Origin: Rhinopomastus cyanomelas | Lineage: Eukaryota; Chordata; Aves; Bucerotiformes; Rhinopomastidae | Assembly (NCBI GenBank): GCA_013400115.1 | Contig: VXBP01001095.1 | Location: 1-64,000 of the forward strand | Length of the DNA stretch: 64,000 bases | Direction: 5' to 3' | Shown here: positions 46,379 through 57,168 of the stretch, one piece after another | Numbering within the stretch: the stretch's first letter is position 1 | Layout: each line of letters opens with the position of its first letter | Position numbers and translations under genes: made by a program | Notes under the pieces: generated by a model | Database searches by the model: none | What the model was told of the DNA's origin: nothing | The model's input: only the letters and a program-made list of their open reading frames with translations

Positions 46379-46689
46379 ACGAGATATCCCCTAATAATAA
46401 TAATAATGGAAATCATGAGGCTAATCTTGTAATGCAGAAATAAACAGCTGTAAATAAAACACAACGGGAGAAACACTGTGCCAGCTCCCCACGTAAAGAT
46501 TAGAGCCACTTAAATTCAACTTATGCCCTAAAAATAGGCTCTGGTAACTAAAGCTTGGCTCATCTAAGCTGGGCTATTTATTGCCTGGAGTACTCACTCC
46601 AGTTGCGTATTATCATTCGGGAACGGACGGAGCAGTACATATTGTCCTACAGGGATCAGCGGGGATAAATCGGTGTTTGCTGTCAGGGG

Positions 46690-47110
46690 TGAGGGCTGGC
46701 TCCTCGCACAAATCCTGTGGAGGGAGGCTGACGGAACTGTGGGGGGGTTCAGCCTGGGGAACAGGAGGTTCAGGGGAGACCTCGCTCTCCACAGCTCCCT
46801 GAGAGCAGCTTGGAGCAGGGGAAGTGGCTGCTGGCTGCTCCAGGGGAGGGTCAGGCTGGATGTGGGGAGGAATCTCTTCCCCTAAAGGGCTACTGAAACC
46901 CAGTCCAGGCCACCCAGGGCAGGGTCAGGCTGGAGGTGGGGAGGAATCTCTTCCCCCAAAGGGCTACCAAACCCCAGCCCAGGCCACCCAGGGGAGGGTC
47001 AGGCTGGATGTGGGGAGGAATCTCTTCTCACAAAGGGCTACCGAACCCCAGCCCAGGCTGCCCTGTGGGGCTGGAGTCCCCGAGTCTGGAGGGATTGAAG
47101 TGCCCTGTGG
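46690..47110 (+). mobile_element. Old CR1 fragment with an internal 74-bp triplication
   Basis: CR1-like text ('ggggttcagcctggggaaca', 'ggagacctcgctctccacag') leads into a segment in which GGGTCAGGCTGGA starts at 46848, 46922 and 46996 (74-bp steps). Each unit carries 'ggaggaatctcttcc' and 'aaagggctac'. It ends in 'ctggagtccccgagtctgga' near 47090. Confidence 0.8.
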
Positions 47111-47470
47111 GGCCGATGCTTAGGGCCAGGGTTTGGGGGGGGTTCTGGCCCCCAGTACTGGGGCCAAGGCTGGGCTTGAGGAGCTTCAAGCTCTCTTCCC
47201 ACCAGAGTGATCCTGGGATTTTCCCGTGGAAAAGCTGTTCTCTCCCGAAGGCAAACGATCTGCTCATATCAAACCCTCCCCAGGCTCTTAAAACCACCCC
47301 AGAGCGATGCTGCAGAGCTGGTCGTGTTTTTAACTTCAACCTCTTCGCGGAATTTCACAGACACAACCCCCGCCGCCGGGGTTACAGCCGCTGGCGAGTC
47401 ACGGAAACGCTGACAGCGCCGGGGGACAGCGGGTTTGCTCCGAAAAGGGGATCGAAGGGGGATCCCGGGT

Positions 47471-47622
47471 CGCTGTTGGGCCCAGGGGTCGCTGTTGGGC
47501 CCAGGGGTCGCTGTTGGGCCCAGGGGTCGCTGTTGGGCCCAGGGGTCGCTGTTGGGCCCAGGGGTCGCTGTTGGGCCCAGGGGTCGCTGTTGGGCCCAGG
47601 GGTCGCTGTTGGGCCCAGGGGG
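47471..47622. repeat. 19-bp minisatellite, eight copies, just upstream of the FEM1A promoter
   Basis: The unit CGCTGTTGGGCCCAGGGGT repeats head to tail eight times from 47471, nearly without mismatches. Since 19 is not a multiple of three, the array is open in several frames and produces spurious long ORFs on both strands. Confidence 0.97.
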
Positions 47623-47639
47623 CGCTTCCCACCCCGGGG

Positions 47640-47942
47640 CGAGCGAGGCCGGCACCACCCCCGAGGCGATCGCGCTCTTCCAGCTCAGGGGGAGGCGGGA
47701 GGAGCCCGCCCATGGTGCTCCCCACTCCCGCCCGTTCCCTCGGGGCCGAGGAGGGCTGACGGCGGCTGAGCCGGCCTGAGGGCAGCCGGACCTGAGGGCA
47801 GCCGGGGCCGCCCCGCCGCAGGACCACATTTCCCAGCGGCCCTCCCGCCGCCCCGCCTCCCGCGCGCGCCCGGCGCCATTTTGTTTCGCGGGAGGCTCTA
47901 AGATGGCGGCCGAGCGCAGGGACGAGCTGTCGCGGCGCTGAG
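47640..47942 (+). promoter_or_regulatory. CpG-island promoter and leader of FEM1A
   Basis: The block is very GC- and CpG-rich and has no TATA box. The sequence CTAAGATGGCGGCC at 47898-47911 contains the AAGATGGCGGC element typical of YY1-bound promoters and early 5' UTRs, so transcription probably starts shortly before it. Two upstream ORFs follow: 47903-47941 (12 codons plus stop) and 48020-48088 (22 codons plus stop), the second overlapping the FEM1A start codon out of frame. A GAG|GTGAGC donor-like site at 47943 has no clear partner. Confidence 0.6.
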
Positions 47943-48039
47943 GTGAGCGGGCTCTGGCCCCGGGCCCCTTCCCCTTGCCCCGGGCCGAGCTGGGGCCGCG
48001 GCGGAGCGGCAGGCGGTCCATGGCCAGCAGCCGGTTGCC

Positions 48040-50085
48040 ATGGACCTGCGCACGGCCGTGTACAACGCGGCCCGCGACGGGAAGCTGAAGCTGCTGCAGA
48101 AGCTGCTGGGCAGCCGCAGCCGGGAGGAGCTGGAGGCGCTGACGGCCGGGCCCGGTGGCGGGGACGGCCCCGGGGGAGGCAGCACCCCGCTGCTGATCGC
48201 CGCTCGCCACGGGCACCTCGAGGTGGTCGAGTACCTGCTGGACCACTGCGGGGCCCGCGTGGAGGAGGGCGGCTCCGTCAACTTCGACGGTGAAACCATC
48301 GAGGGGGCCCCGCCGCTGTGGGCAGCCTCGGCCGCCGGGCACCTGGGGGTGGTCCGCAGCCTGCTGGACCACGGCGCCTCAGTGAACCAGACCACGCTGA
48401 CCAACTCGACGCCGCTGCGAGCCGCCTGCTTTGATGGGCACCTGGAGATCGTGCGCTACCTGGTCGGGGAGCGTGGGGCTGACCTGGAGGTGGCCAACCG
48501 GCATGGACACACGTGTTTGATGATTTCTTGCTACAAAGGGCACCGGGAGATCGCACGGTACCTGCTGGAGAAAGGGGCTGATGTCAACCGCCGGAGCGTG
48601 AAGGGGAATACGGCCCTGCATGACTGCGCCGAGTCCGGCAGCCTGGAGATCCTGCAGCTCCTGCTCCGCTCCAAGGCCCGCATGGAGAAGGATGGCTATG
48701 GCATGACTCCCCTGCTGGCTGCCAGCGTCACTGGTCACACCAACATTGTGGAGTACCTCATCCAAGGAGGGCTGCAGCAGGAGGAGGAGGTTGCAGGCAA
48801 CCAGAGTGGGACCTGTGCATCAGGTGGGAGCCATCAGAGGTGCTGCAGTGCCGGCAAGGAAACTCCTCCGAGCTGCGATGAAGAAGGTGGTGAGCGGTGT
48901 TGTGCTTCAGCTTCCAGTCAGGATGAGCAGCAGGTCCCTAACGTGCTCTGCACTCGAGAGGCCGCTGTGGAAGCGCTGGAGTTGCTGGGTGCTACGTTTG
49001 TTGATAAGAAACGTGACCTTTTGGGAGCCCACAAGTACTGGCGCAGGGCGATGGAGCTTCGGTGTGAGGGCGGGCAGTACCTGCCCAAGCCTGAGCCCCG
49101 GCAGCTGGTGTTGGCCTACGACTATTCCCGGGAAGTGAGTTCGCTGGAGGAACTGGAAGCCTTGATAACGGATCCAGATGAAATGCGCATGCAGGCGCTG
49201 CTCATCAGAGAGCGCATCCTGGGCCCTTCCCACCCAGACACTTCCTACTACATCCGTTACCGAGGAGCAGTCTACGCTGACTCCGGCAACTTCGAGCGCT
49301 GCATTAACCTGTGGAAGTATGCTCTGGACATGCAGCAAGGCAACCTGGAGCCTCTCAGCCCAATGACTGCCAGCAGTTTCCTTTCCTTCGCTGAGCTTTT
49401 CTCTTACGTGCTCCAGGACCGCTCCAAAGGCACTTTAGCCACTCACCTGGGCTTCTCAGACCTCATGGGAGTACTGAGCAAGGGGGTCCGGGAGGTGGAG
49501 AGGGCTCTTGTGCACGGCAAGGACCCTGTAGTTGACTCGGCGCAGTTCACCAAGACACTGGCCATTATCCTCCACCTGGTCTTCTTGCTGGAGAAGGTGG
49601 AGTGCACCCCGGAGCAGGAGCACCAGAAGCGCCAGACTATCTACCGCCTGCTGAAGTGCAGCCCCCGGGCCAAGAATGGCTTCACCCCTTTGCATATGGC
49701 TGTGGACAAAGACACCACAACAGTGGGACGTTATCCCGTGGGCAAGTTCCCATCGCTCCACGTTGTGAATTTGCTCCTGGAGTGTGGGGCTGACCCTGAC
49801 AGCCGAGACTACGACAACAACACTCCGCTGCATGTGGCTGCTCGCAACAACTGCCCGCTGATCATGAGTGCCCTGATGGAGGCTGGAGCCCACATGGACG
49901 CCACCAATGCCTTCAAGCAGACTGCTTACGAGCTGCTGGACGAGAAGCTGCTCACCAAGAGCATGATGCAGCCCTTCAACTACATCACCCTCCAGTGCCT
50001 TGCTGCTCGCGCCCTGGACAAGCACAAGATTCCCTACAAGGGGTTCATCCCCGAGGAGCTGGAAGCCTTCATTGAACTGCACTAG
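48040..50085 (+). CDS. FEM1A: FEM1A, CUL2 ubiquitin-ligase substrate receptor
   Basis: A 681-residue intronless frame (human FEM1A is about 669 residues and also has one coding exon). The N-terminal ankyrin repeats span roughly residues 1-31, 47-78, 90-119, 123-152, 156-185, 189-218 and 221-250, with signatures such as TPLLIAARHGHLEVVEYLL and NTALHDCAESGSLEI. Residues about 245-300 form a Cys/Glu/Ser-rich low-complexity linker. A TPR-like helical section follows (about 300-530, with LGPSHPDTSYYIRYRGAVY), then two C-terminal ankyrin repeats (about 545-620, NGFTPLHMAV and NNTPLHVAARNN). The start is set by GCCATGG at 48037-48043 and the family's MDLRTAVYNAARDGKLKLL N-terminus. FEM1 proteins present C-terminal arginine-type degrons to CRL2 E3 ligase (established). 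The gene is convergent with TICAM1, as in mammals. Confidence 0.98.
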   Translation: MDLRTAVYNAARDGKLKLLQKLLGSRSREELEALTAGPGGGDGPGGGSTPLLIAARHGHLEVVEYLLDHCGARVEEGGSVNFDGETIEGAPPLWAASAAGHLGVVRSLLDHGASVNQTTLTNSTPLRAACFDGHLEIVRYLVGERGADLEVANRHGHTCLMISCYKGHREIARYLLEKGADVNRRSVKGNTALHDCAESGSLEILQLLLRSKARMEKDGYGMTPLLAASVTGHTNIVEYLIQGGLQQEEEVAGNQSGTCASGGSHQRCCSAGKETPPSCDEEGGERCCASASSQDEQQVPNVLCTREAAVEALELLGATFVDKKRDLLGAHKYWRRAMELRCEGGQYLPKPEPRQLVLAYDYSREVSSLEELEALITDPDEMRMQALLIRERILGPSHPDTSYYIRYRGAVYADSGNFERCINLWKYALDMQQGNLEPLSPMTASSFLSFAELFSYVLQDRSKGTLATHLGFSDLMGVLSKGVREVERALVHGKDPVVDSAQFTKTLAIILHLVFLLEKVECTPEQEHQKRQTIYRLLKCSPRAKNGFTPLHMAVDKDTTTVGRYPVGKFPSLHVVNLLLECGADPDSRDYDNNTPLHVAARNNCPLIMSALMEAGAHMDATNAFKQTAYELLDEKLLTKSMMQPFNYITLQCLAARALDKHKIPYKGFIPEELEAFIELH

Positions 50086-50575
50086 GGTGGGATTGCTGAA
50101 GTCCCCAGCCTTCCCTGTCACCTGTTTCACCCCGCAGAGGTAGTGCAGCCCGAGGTCTCTGGCCATCCTTGCCCGAGGTGCCGAAGGCCGTCGCTGTGCT
50201 GAGATGGGCTGTGTGAGCTTCGTCCTCATCAGTCACCACTGAGCTGGCGTGCGCAGGGGTAGGGGAGGAGGAGGAGGACGCTCGAGAGCTCATGGCTGCC
50301 ACTCATTGTTGTCATCTTCAGGTACCAGATCTCTCCAGTGCCCTGTATCCAGAGAAGGTCACAGCCCCTGCCTGTTCCCCTGCCAGCCATCTCTTGTCCT
50401 GAGAAGGAGAACGGAGATTCCCTGAGACCTGCTGCCTCTCCCATTAGTGCTGGATTAACGCAGCGTTAAGCTTTCGAGCAGCTCCACGTCACACACGTGC
50501 TCTAGCCCTTCCCATCCCAAATACTGAACAGATAGGAACGCAAGTGAGGAATAAAATACCTTCTAACTTCTTTCC
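50086..50575 (+). promoter_or_regulatory. FEM1A 3' UTR with poly(A) signal
   Basis: The nearest canonical signal is AATAAA at 50550-50555, giving a 3' UTR of about 480 nt. A second AATAAA on the same strand at 51974-51979 could serve a longer form. The choice is inferred. Confidence 0.5.
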
Positions 50576-53284
50576 CCCACTCACTTCTCAGATTTGGCAC
50601 AGAACGAGTCTTAACAGCCGCGTGGCCTGAGCTCTGCTAAGGTAGTCACCTTGTGTGGCAGGAGGGCTGGGAATGCTGAAGATGGGGTGTTCTCGCTCCC
50701 TCGGTTGGCCAAGTAGCAAGTGGTGGTAAAGGCCTGGGATTTCAGTGCTGGTGCATAAAGCTGGGTTGTCTTTTCTCTTTTAGAGCCAGGCCCTATCTAT
50801 GCTGCAAGACTTCTTCAATCCTGTAGGATGTAGTAAGGTCAGTTCTGGTTGTACAGTTTCATCAGTAGATGTTGGGGTTTATGAATTGGGAGGAGAAACT
50901 GCTGCCTTCAGAACAAACCACCGCAGTGATGCAGAGGCCCTCAGCTTGTCTGCTCTGCTCCTGCTCCCTCCCCTCCCTGCCCAGAGATCCTTTAGACAGT
51001 GGGGACTGGGCCATACAGGGTGGACATGGCCAGGTTTTGGAGCCAAACCAGTTCATGTTGAGCATCTCTGACGTTCCAGCTCTGTGAGGACGGGAGGTAC
51101 TTATAGTGTGGGTGGTGTTGGGGGGTGCTTAAAGCAAGCCAGTGGGGGTGGCACGTTTGCATGAGGCTGGTCTGAAGGAAAGAGCAAGGAGTGAAAGAAA
51201 GTTAAAGGCACTTTGTTCCTCTGAGGTTTATTGGTACCAGCCTACTGGGCTATTAATTACCCCGATGAGAACTGGGCTCTTAGCATCTGGGTTTGGCTTT
51301 TAAATCTTTCAGCAACTTTACTGAGGATGGTGCTACTTCAGAGCTTGAACTTGAAATCTACTTGGCTGCTGTTTGGGCCAGCCCCCCACTTTAATTGGGA
51401 TCTGCACACAACTTGGGCTTCTCTTTACATCCTAGTCTCAGGGTAGGTATTTGCCTCCATTAGCAGAGCCCTCCAGGCTGGTAAACAGTCCGTGTTGGTA
51501 AACACGATGCTGTTCCAGCAGCTTTATCTTCTTCCATGGGGAGTGACTGGGCTTTGGCAGCCTCTGGCTCCTTTCTTGGCTCCAGGCAGAGCGGAAAACA
51601 CAGTTGGGGATGAAGCAGCTGCCTCTGAGCTTTGGGAAAGGTCAGGACTGGGAGAGCAGAATCCCCTGGCAAACATCACGCACTATCTGCTACCGAAGCT
51701 TCTTTCCTTGTATTTCTAAGCCAGCGTGTCCACATGCCTCAATAATCCAGTGCTCGCTGCCCCGTAAAGATCCCGTAGCCCTGCCATGACATTTTTGCAG
51801 TGTTAACTATAACATTTATTTATAAAGCAACAAGGTTTAACTTTTATTGAGATGTGAAAGCGCGGAGTTAGTTGAGCTGCATTCGACTTTATTTTCCCTC
51901 TTCTGGCTGAAACCTGAACTCAGACTGCAGGAATGAATTTGTTAACTTGTGAGCTGACGAGCGCTCTTTAAATAATAAAACCCACAAAAAAAGATGGCTG
52001 CTAGAACACAAGTGCCTTGGACTTTGTGCTGGTGAGCCTCTGCTTTCAGCTGGTTGGGTGTGGAAGGTCTGGGTGTTTGCAGATGCGGTGGTTCCCCTTC
52101 TTTGCTCCTGGAAGAGCTGACCTGGTGCCTCAAAGGCCGGTGTTTCCCCTGAGGAAAGGGTAATGCTGACACTGGAGTGACACCTGGCCTTGCCTTTGGC
52201 TTTGAGTGGGGTGGTTGACAGTCTGGTATCACCTGCCTTGTCTGCAGCTGGGACTGGGCACTGCCCACAGCCACCAGTTGTGTGTTGTTCAGCTGCAGAG
52301 CTGTCACTGGGAGGTCAAAATCAGAGCAGTTAAAGGAGTTGGCTCCACACAGGGATTTGGATCTCTTTCTACCTTCCCCAGGGAGGATGAGAGCAGACAG
52401 AGAAACCATTAGAATCTTTGTCCTGCCATTGATTGCTCCACCCTGAGAAATAATTCTTGGTTGATTGGTGTTGCTGCCTTCATGCTGACAACGATGGTGA
52501 AGCAGCGTCTGCAGTCTTGTGGGACTTGCTGCTCCTTTCTGTGCTCTGGCTGATCCTCAGCTGCAGCAGGAGAGAAGCTGCCACCACAGGTTCAAATTGC
52601 TGAGCAGCCTCAGGACTGGGGCAGCAGCAGGTCAGCCCTGACTGGTTCCATCCCTCACTCAGAGCTGCTGAGAGGAGAGGGATGGGGAGGGATTTCTGCA
52701 GCTGGGGTGGGGAAGCAGCTCCAGAGCGGTGATGGGGGGGATCCAGTCATCTACAAAGGTCTCAGGGAAGAAAATTCTTTGCGTGATATAAAAAGGCTCT
52801 GAAGGGTTTTATTCTCTTTTAACACCCAAATAATCTGTAATTACATAGCAAGGACCCAGCAATTAAATGTTGATAGTAATTGCTGGCTGGGAGAATCACT
52901 GTGTGAGTTTTGGGGGTAATTACAGTGATCAGTCCTTATTTACTGTTTGTGTGGCCTGGGCCAGCTCCTCTCTGTGGGGCAAAACGGAGTTGTGGGGACT
53001 ACTGAACTGTTTTGGCTGTGGCTCTGCTGTCTGAGCAGTTACCCTGGGCAGAGAGTGGAGGGTTGTTTTCACTGGGGTGGCCGCAGACCCTCCTTTATCT
53101 GCTGCTCTGGGGAGCCCTCCGTGTGCTGCTGCAAACAATCTTAAAACACAAGATTGAGCTTTTCTCTTCCCTAATGCTGGTAAATTGCTCTCCCAACAGT
53201 AAAGACCCAACTACTGGGTTCTTTTAGAAATTCAGGAGTGCTGAGAAATTCTCTGGGGTTATCCTGGAGCCAGCTGCTGGTGTC
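50576..53284. other. Unique intergenic DNA between convergent FEM1A and TICAM1
   Basis: No gene is recognised and there are almost no CR1 copies. 52790-52900 is AT-rich and repeat-free. Part of this may be extended FEM1A 3' UTR. Confidence 0.45.
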
Positions 53285-53536
53285 CACAGGCACAGAGAGG
53301 AAATGGGGGGTTCAACCTGACCATAAGGAAAAGCTGCTTTTCTGTGAGGGTGACAGAGCCCTTGCCCAGGCTGCCCAGAGAGGTTGTGGAGCCTCCTGCT
53401 CTGGAGACATCCCAAACCCTCCTGGACTGATGTTCCCGTGGGATCTGCCCTAAGGGAATCCTGCTCTGGCAGAGGGAGTTGGGCTGGATGATCTCCAGAG
53501 GTCCCTGCCAGCCCCACCCTTATGTGGTTCTGTGGG
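53285..53536 (+). mobile_element. CR1 LINE 3' fragment (sense, diverged)
   Basis: 'gagggtgacagagcccttgc', 'gagaggttgtggagcctcct', 'ttgggctggatgatctccag' and 'cacccttatgtggttctgtg' are in CR1 order. Confidence 0.85.
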
Positions 53537-55009
53537 TGGCTCTGGAACCTCCTAATGCCCGGGAATCAGTGTCCACAAAGAAAACAGCCCAGAGCACAAA
53601 CACTGGGCTGCTGTCAGCATTTCACAGCTTCCCAGAGGAAGCACATTCTGGACAAAACCAGGCCCTGGTGGCAGAACTTCCTTTCCAGGGTGAGCGACCA
53701 CGAAGTGAGCCCTGAAAACAGGAAGAGTGAACCTGTGGTTGGAACCCAGCAGTGGCTCCTCAGTGGCCAGTGCTCCCAGTTACCTTTGAGCCTCCCAGCC
53801 CTCTGCACACAGTAAGTTCAAACCCACCCCCCAACCATTTGGTGCCGTCTGCTGCTGTGTGTTTCCCTCTCTCCAAGCCAACCTGATGCGACTGTGACGT
53901 GAAGGTTGTCCCACAAGCTGAGGCACCTTCCAGCTGACTGGTTTTGCCAGCTGACTGGTTTTGCGTGATGTTTATTTATAGGCAGCAGAAGGGCTGGATG
54001 TTTGCCCCCAAGGTGGGGGACTGTCCTAGTGGCTGCCCAGCACCGACTGTAGTGTGATGGGGACTCGCAGTGACACAACAGCCATTCAACCAGCCATGAT
54101 GTTGTGTGGAGAACGTAGAGAAGAAGGACTTGTGGGATTCCAGCAGACTGTAAAGGAGTCAGCCCATTCCCACTGGCTGCATCCAAGTTCAAAGCCAAAT
54201 TCTTTCAGCCCCTACATCTGGGGGTCCCCAGGAGTTCCAGGGCTTGTGCTGACTTTTCAGTTGAGCCTCAGCCCCTCCTGAGCTGCTCCAAAGTGAAAAG
54301 CAACAGTTTCAGCTTTTAACAGGGCAGGTGGAGGGGCTTGTCCTCCTTTATGTAGTCACCTGCAGCTCCCTGAGGAGCCAGGGCTAAGGAGAGTCTCCGG
54401 TTCTTTGGTGGTGAGTTGTGGGTCGGTACTTGTTTGAGGGTGCTTGGTGCTGCACCAGCTCGGGGCAGGTTGAGACAGAACAAGTGGGATTTGGACAGAA
54501 TTTGTCCCAGAGGGTTCCCTGTCAGTCTTGGTGGTGCCAGGCTTGGATGGTTCCTGGACAAAGACTTTAATCCCAAATCTGGCCCGAGTGCCCAGTCTGG
54601 GTAGTCCTGGGTCAGGATGGCCTGTGGCAGCTTTGGCTGCTGGTGCTGGCTCCTGTGGTACTGGGACAGCTCTTCAGAGCAACACGAGCTCACGTATCTG
54701 CAGAAATCCCTGACATGGGATCTCTCTCCTGGTATCAGTCACACTGGCCGTGGAGGTTCACAACTCAAACTGGCAGGTCTCAGGCTCCTTCCTGGAGCAC
54801 AGAGGCTCTGGGCAGGAGCTCAGTGCTCCTGGCTGAGGAGCAGTTTCTAGTGTCTGGTGGCTTCGGGCTGACCTCTGCTGACAGAGCGGGCAAACGGCTG
54901 CGGCAGAAGCTGTGGAGGCTGAACGTGGGGTCCGGGCTTTGCTTCAGCCACCCTGCTCTTGTCAAAGCTCGGTAGGTGCCCGCTCGGTATGAGCCTCACC
55001 CAGCTCAGG
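53537..55009. other. Unique intergenic sequence
   Basis: No gene or repeat family is recognised on either strand. Confidence 0.4.
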
Positions 55010-55161
55010 CAGCCCTTCTCCACCCGTGCAGCCCTTCTCCACCCGTGCAGCCCTTCTCCACCCGTGCAGCCCTTCTCCACCCCTGCAGCCCTTCTCCACC
55101 CCTGCAGCCCTTCTCCACCCCTGCAGCCCTTCTCCACCCCTGCAGCCCTTCTCCACCTGTG
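55010..55161. repeat. 19-bp minisatellite, eight copies (second array)
   Basis: The unit CAGCCCTTCTCCACCCCTG (first copies CCCGTG) repeats from 55010 at exact 19-bp steps to 55161. It has the same unit length and copy number as the array at 47471 but an unrelated sequence. Confidence 0.95.
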
Positions 55162-55357
55162 CAGCCAGCCCTCTGCTCAGTGCTTTCACTGTTAAAGAGA
55201 AGTTTTTCCTCAGAGGCCATGGTGTCAGTAGGTGGAGGAACCTCCTCCATAGGGAGCATCTCACTGAGCAACAGCTGCTTTGCAGGGCCCTGCTCCTCCC
55301 TCACCCTGGTTACAAGCAGGTCAGGAGCAGACCCTCGACTTCTGCCATCTTGGACTG

Positions 55358-56315
55358 TCATAGAATCTGAGAGTATCCTGGGCTGGAAGGGACCTCTAGA
55401 GGTCATAGAATCATTAGGGATTGAAAGGGACCCCAAAAGATCATCTAGTCCAATCCCCCTGCCACAGCAGGATCTCCCAGACCAAGTCATACAGTGAGTC
55501 AGGGTTAGAAGGAACCACAGGGTCATCCAGTTCCAACCCCCCCAGCACAGGCAGGGACACCCCACCCTAGACCAGGCTGGACAGAGCCTCATCCTGCCCA
55601 GCCTTAAACACCTCCAGGGATGGGGCCCCAACCTCCTCCCTGGGCAACCCATTCCAGGCTCTCACCACCCTCACGGTGAAGAATGTCCTCCTCACGTCCA
55701 CTCTAAATCTACCCATCTCCAGCTTTGCTCCAGTCCCCCCAGTCCTGTCACTACCTGACATCCTAAAAAGCCCCTCCCCAGCCTTTTTGTAGCCCCCTTC
55801 AGATACTGGAAGGCCACAATGAGGTCACCTGGGAGCCTCCTCTTCTCCAGACTGAACAGCCCCAACTCTCTCGGTCTGTCCTCATAGGAGAGGTGCTCCA
55901 GCCCTCTGATGATCCTCGTGGCCCTCCTCTGCACTCACTCCAGCACGTCCACATCCTTCTTGTCATAAGGGCTCCAGAACTGGACGCAGTCCTCCAGGTG
56001 GGGTCTCACCAGAGTGAAGTACAGGGGCAGCATCACCTCCCACAACCTGCTGGCCACACTTCTCCTGATGCAGCCCAGGATCTGGTTTGCCTTCTGGTCA
56101 CAGGGACAAGTTGCTCAGAAGTCATCAAGCCTGACCTTAAGTGACTCCAGAGATGGGGCTCCCACCACCTGCCATCAACAACCCTCACACTGAAGACCTT
56201 CTTCCTAACACCCAGCCCAAATCTCTCCTTTCCCAGCTTGAACCCACGGCTCCCAGTCCTACCCCTCTGGGAAAGACCTTCCCATGTAGACCCCAGTCAG
56301 GTACTGGAACCTCAA
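55358..56315 (-). mobile_element. Composite of antisense CR1 fragments
   Basis: There is a short old tail (55366-55403, TCATAGAATCTGAGAGTATC), then a young-subfamily tail (55404-55495). A longer CR1 of a third subfamily follows (55496-56108) and includes the antisense end of the pol ORF ('ggtgctccagccctctgatg', 'agggctccagaactggacgc'). A further diverged piece lies at 56109-56315. The mixture suggests insertion into insertion. Confidence 0.85.
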
Positions 56316-56870
56316 AAGAAGGTCCCCCCAGAGCTGTCTTTTCTCAGGAGCAGCACTTCCCCTTCTCGAAGGGATTTTATTCTTTCCCCGAGCACAGTTT
56401 CGCTCTCAAGGTCCTTTTCAGCCCAGGCTGTGGTGCGTGAGCTCGGCTCTGAACCAGTTTGCTCCAGGGCAGTGGGGATTTTGCCTTTGGCAGAAAGCTC
56501 CTCTCTGTCTGCTTTCAGAAGGGAACTGCGAGATGTGATCTCTTGATTTCATGAACCACCCCGGCTCTGATGTGAGAAGCCTGGGGGAACTGGTGCTGCT
56601 GGTGTGGCACAGGATGGGCCTCGGGGAAGGACCTGGCCGCAAGGATGCACCGCAACCCCAAGCAGAGGGGACTGAGGGAAGAAAATGGTGGCACCTCATG
56701 GTTCTTGGCATCTTGACGGGGCCACAGCAGCATCCCAGAGGAACCCCTGGTGATGGAGCGGCCCCGATGTGCCGTCTCCGGCCCCCTCCACCCCGCAGGC
56801 ACAGCAGCGCAGAGCAGTTTTCCAGGTATCCCCAACTGCCCCTTTGCTAACTCTGCACAGGGAAGGAACC
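56316..56870. other. Unique spacer downstream of TICAM1
   Basis: No gene is recognised between the CR1 composite and the TICAM1 poly(A) region. Confidence 0.4.
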
Positions 56871-56892
56871 ACAGAAACATAAATAATTAGGA

Positions 56893-56898
56893 TTTATT
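56893..56898 (-). promoter_or_regulatory. TICAM1 poly(A) signal
   Basis: TTTATT on the plus strand is AATAAA on the TICAM1 strand, about 270 nt beyond the stop codon, so the 3' UTR would be roughly 290 nt. Confidence 0.6.
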
Positions 56899-57168
56899 TC
56901 TAAAACCTTCTAGCAGCCTCAGAAAAATCAGGAAAAAGAGTTTTCTCATTGACTTTTGAACATAAAGCACAAAGAAAAGAGTCTCAGGAGACCGTAACCT
57001 CTTCAGGCCAGCGAAGAAGAAGGTTGTTTTCTCCGGTGCTCCAGGAAGGAGGCACCTTTTCCCCACAGAGGAGTAAGAACAGTCCCCTTCCCAGCAGAGT
57101 CATTGTAGGGTTGGAAACCAAGTGTCAGTGTCTCCCATCTCAGCCAAGCTGCTGTGTCTCTGGTTGCT

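Noticed and set aside
46936..47769. 277-codon plus-strand ORF upstream of FEM1A
   Set aside because: It joins CR1-derived sequence, the 19-bp minisatellite and the CpG island, and encodes no known domain.
47269..48372. 367-codon minus-strand ORF across the FEM1A promoter and 5' coding region
   Set aside because: It is composed of the 19-bp repeat plus antisense of FEM1A. GC-rich DNA has few stops. It has no recognisable domain.
49456..50229. 257-codon antisense ORF under the 3' part of FEM1A
   Set aside because: It is a codon shadow of a strongly conserved sense gene.
55010..55161. CRISPR-like array
   Set aside because: The repeats are head-to-tail without spacers in a vertebrate genome; this is a minisatellite.
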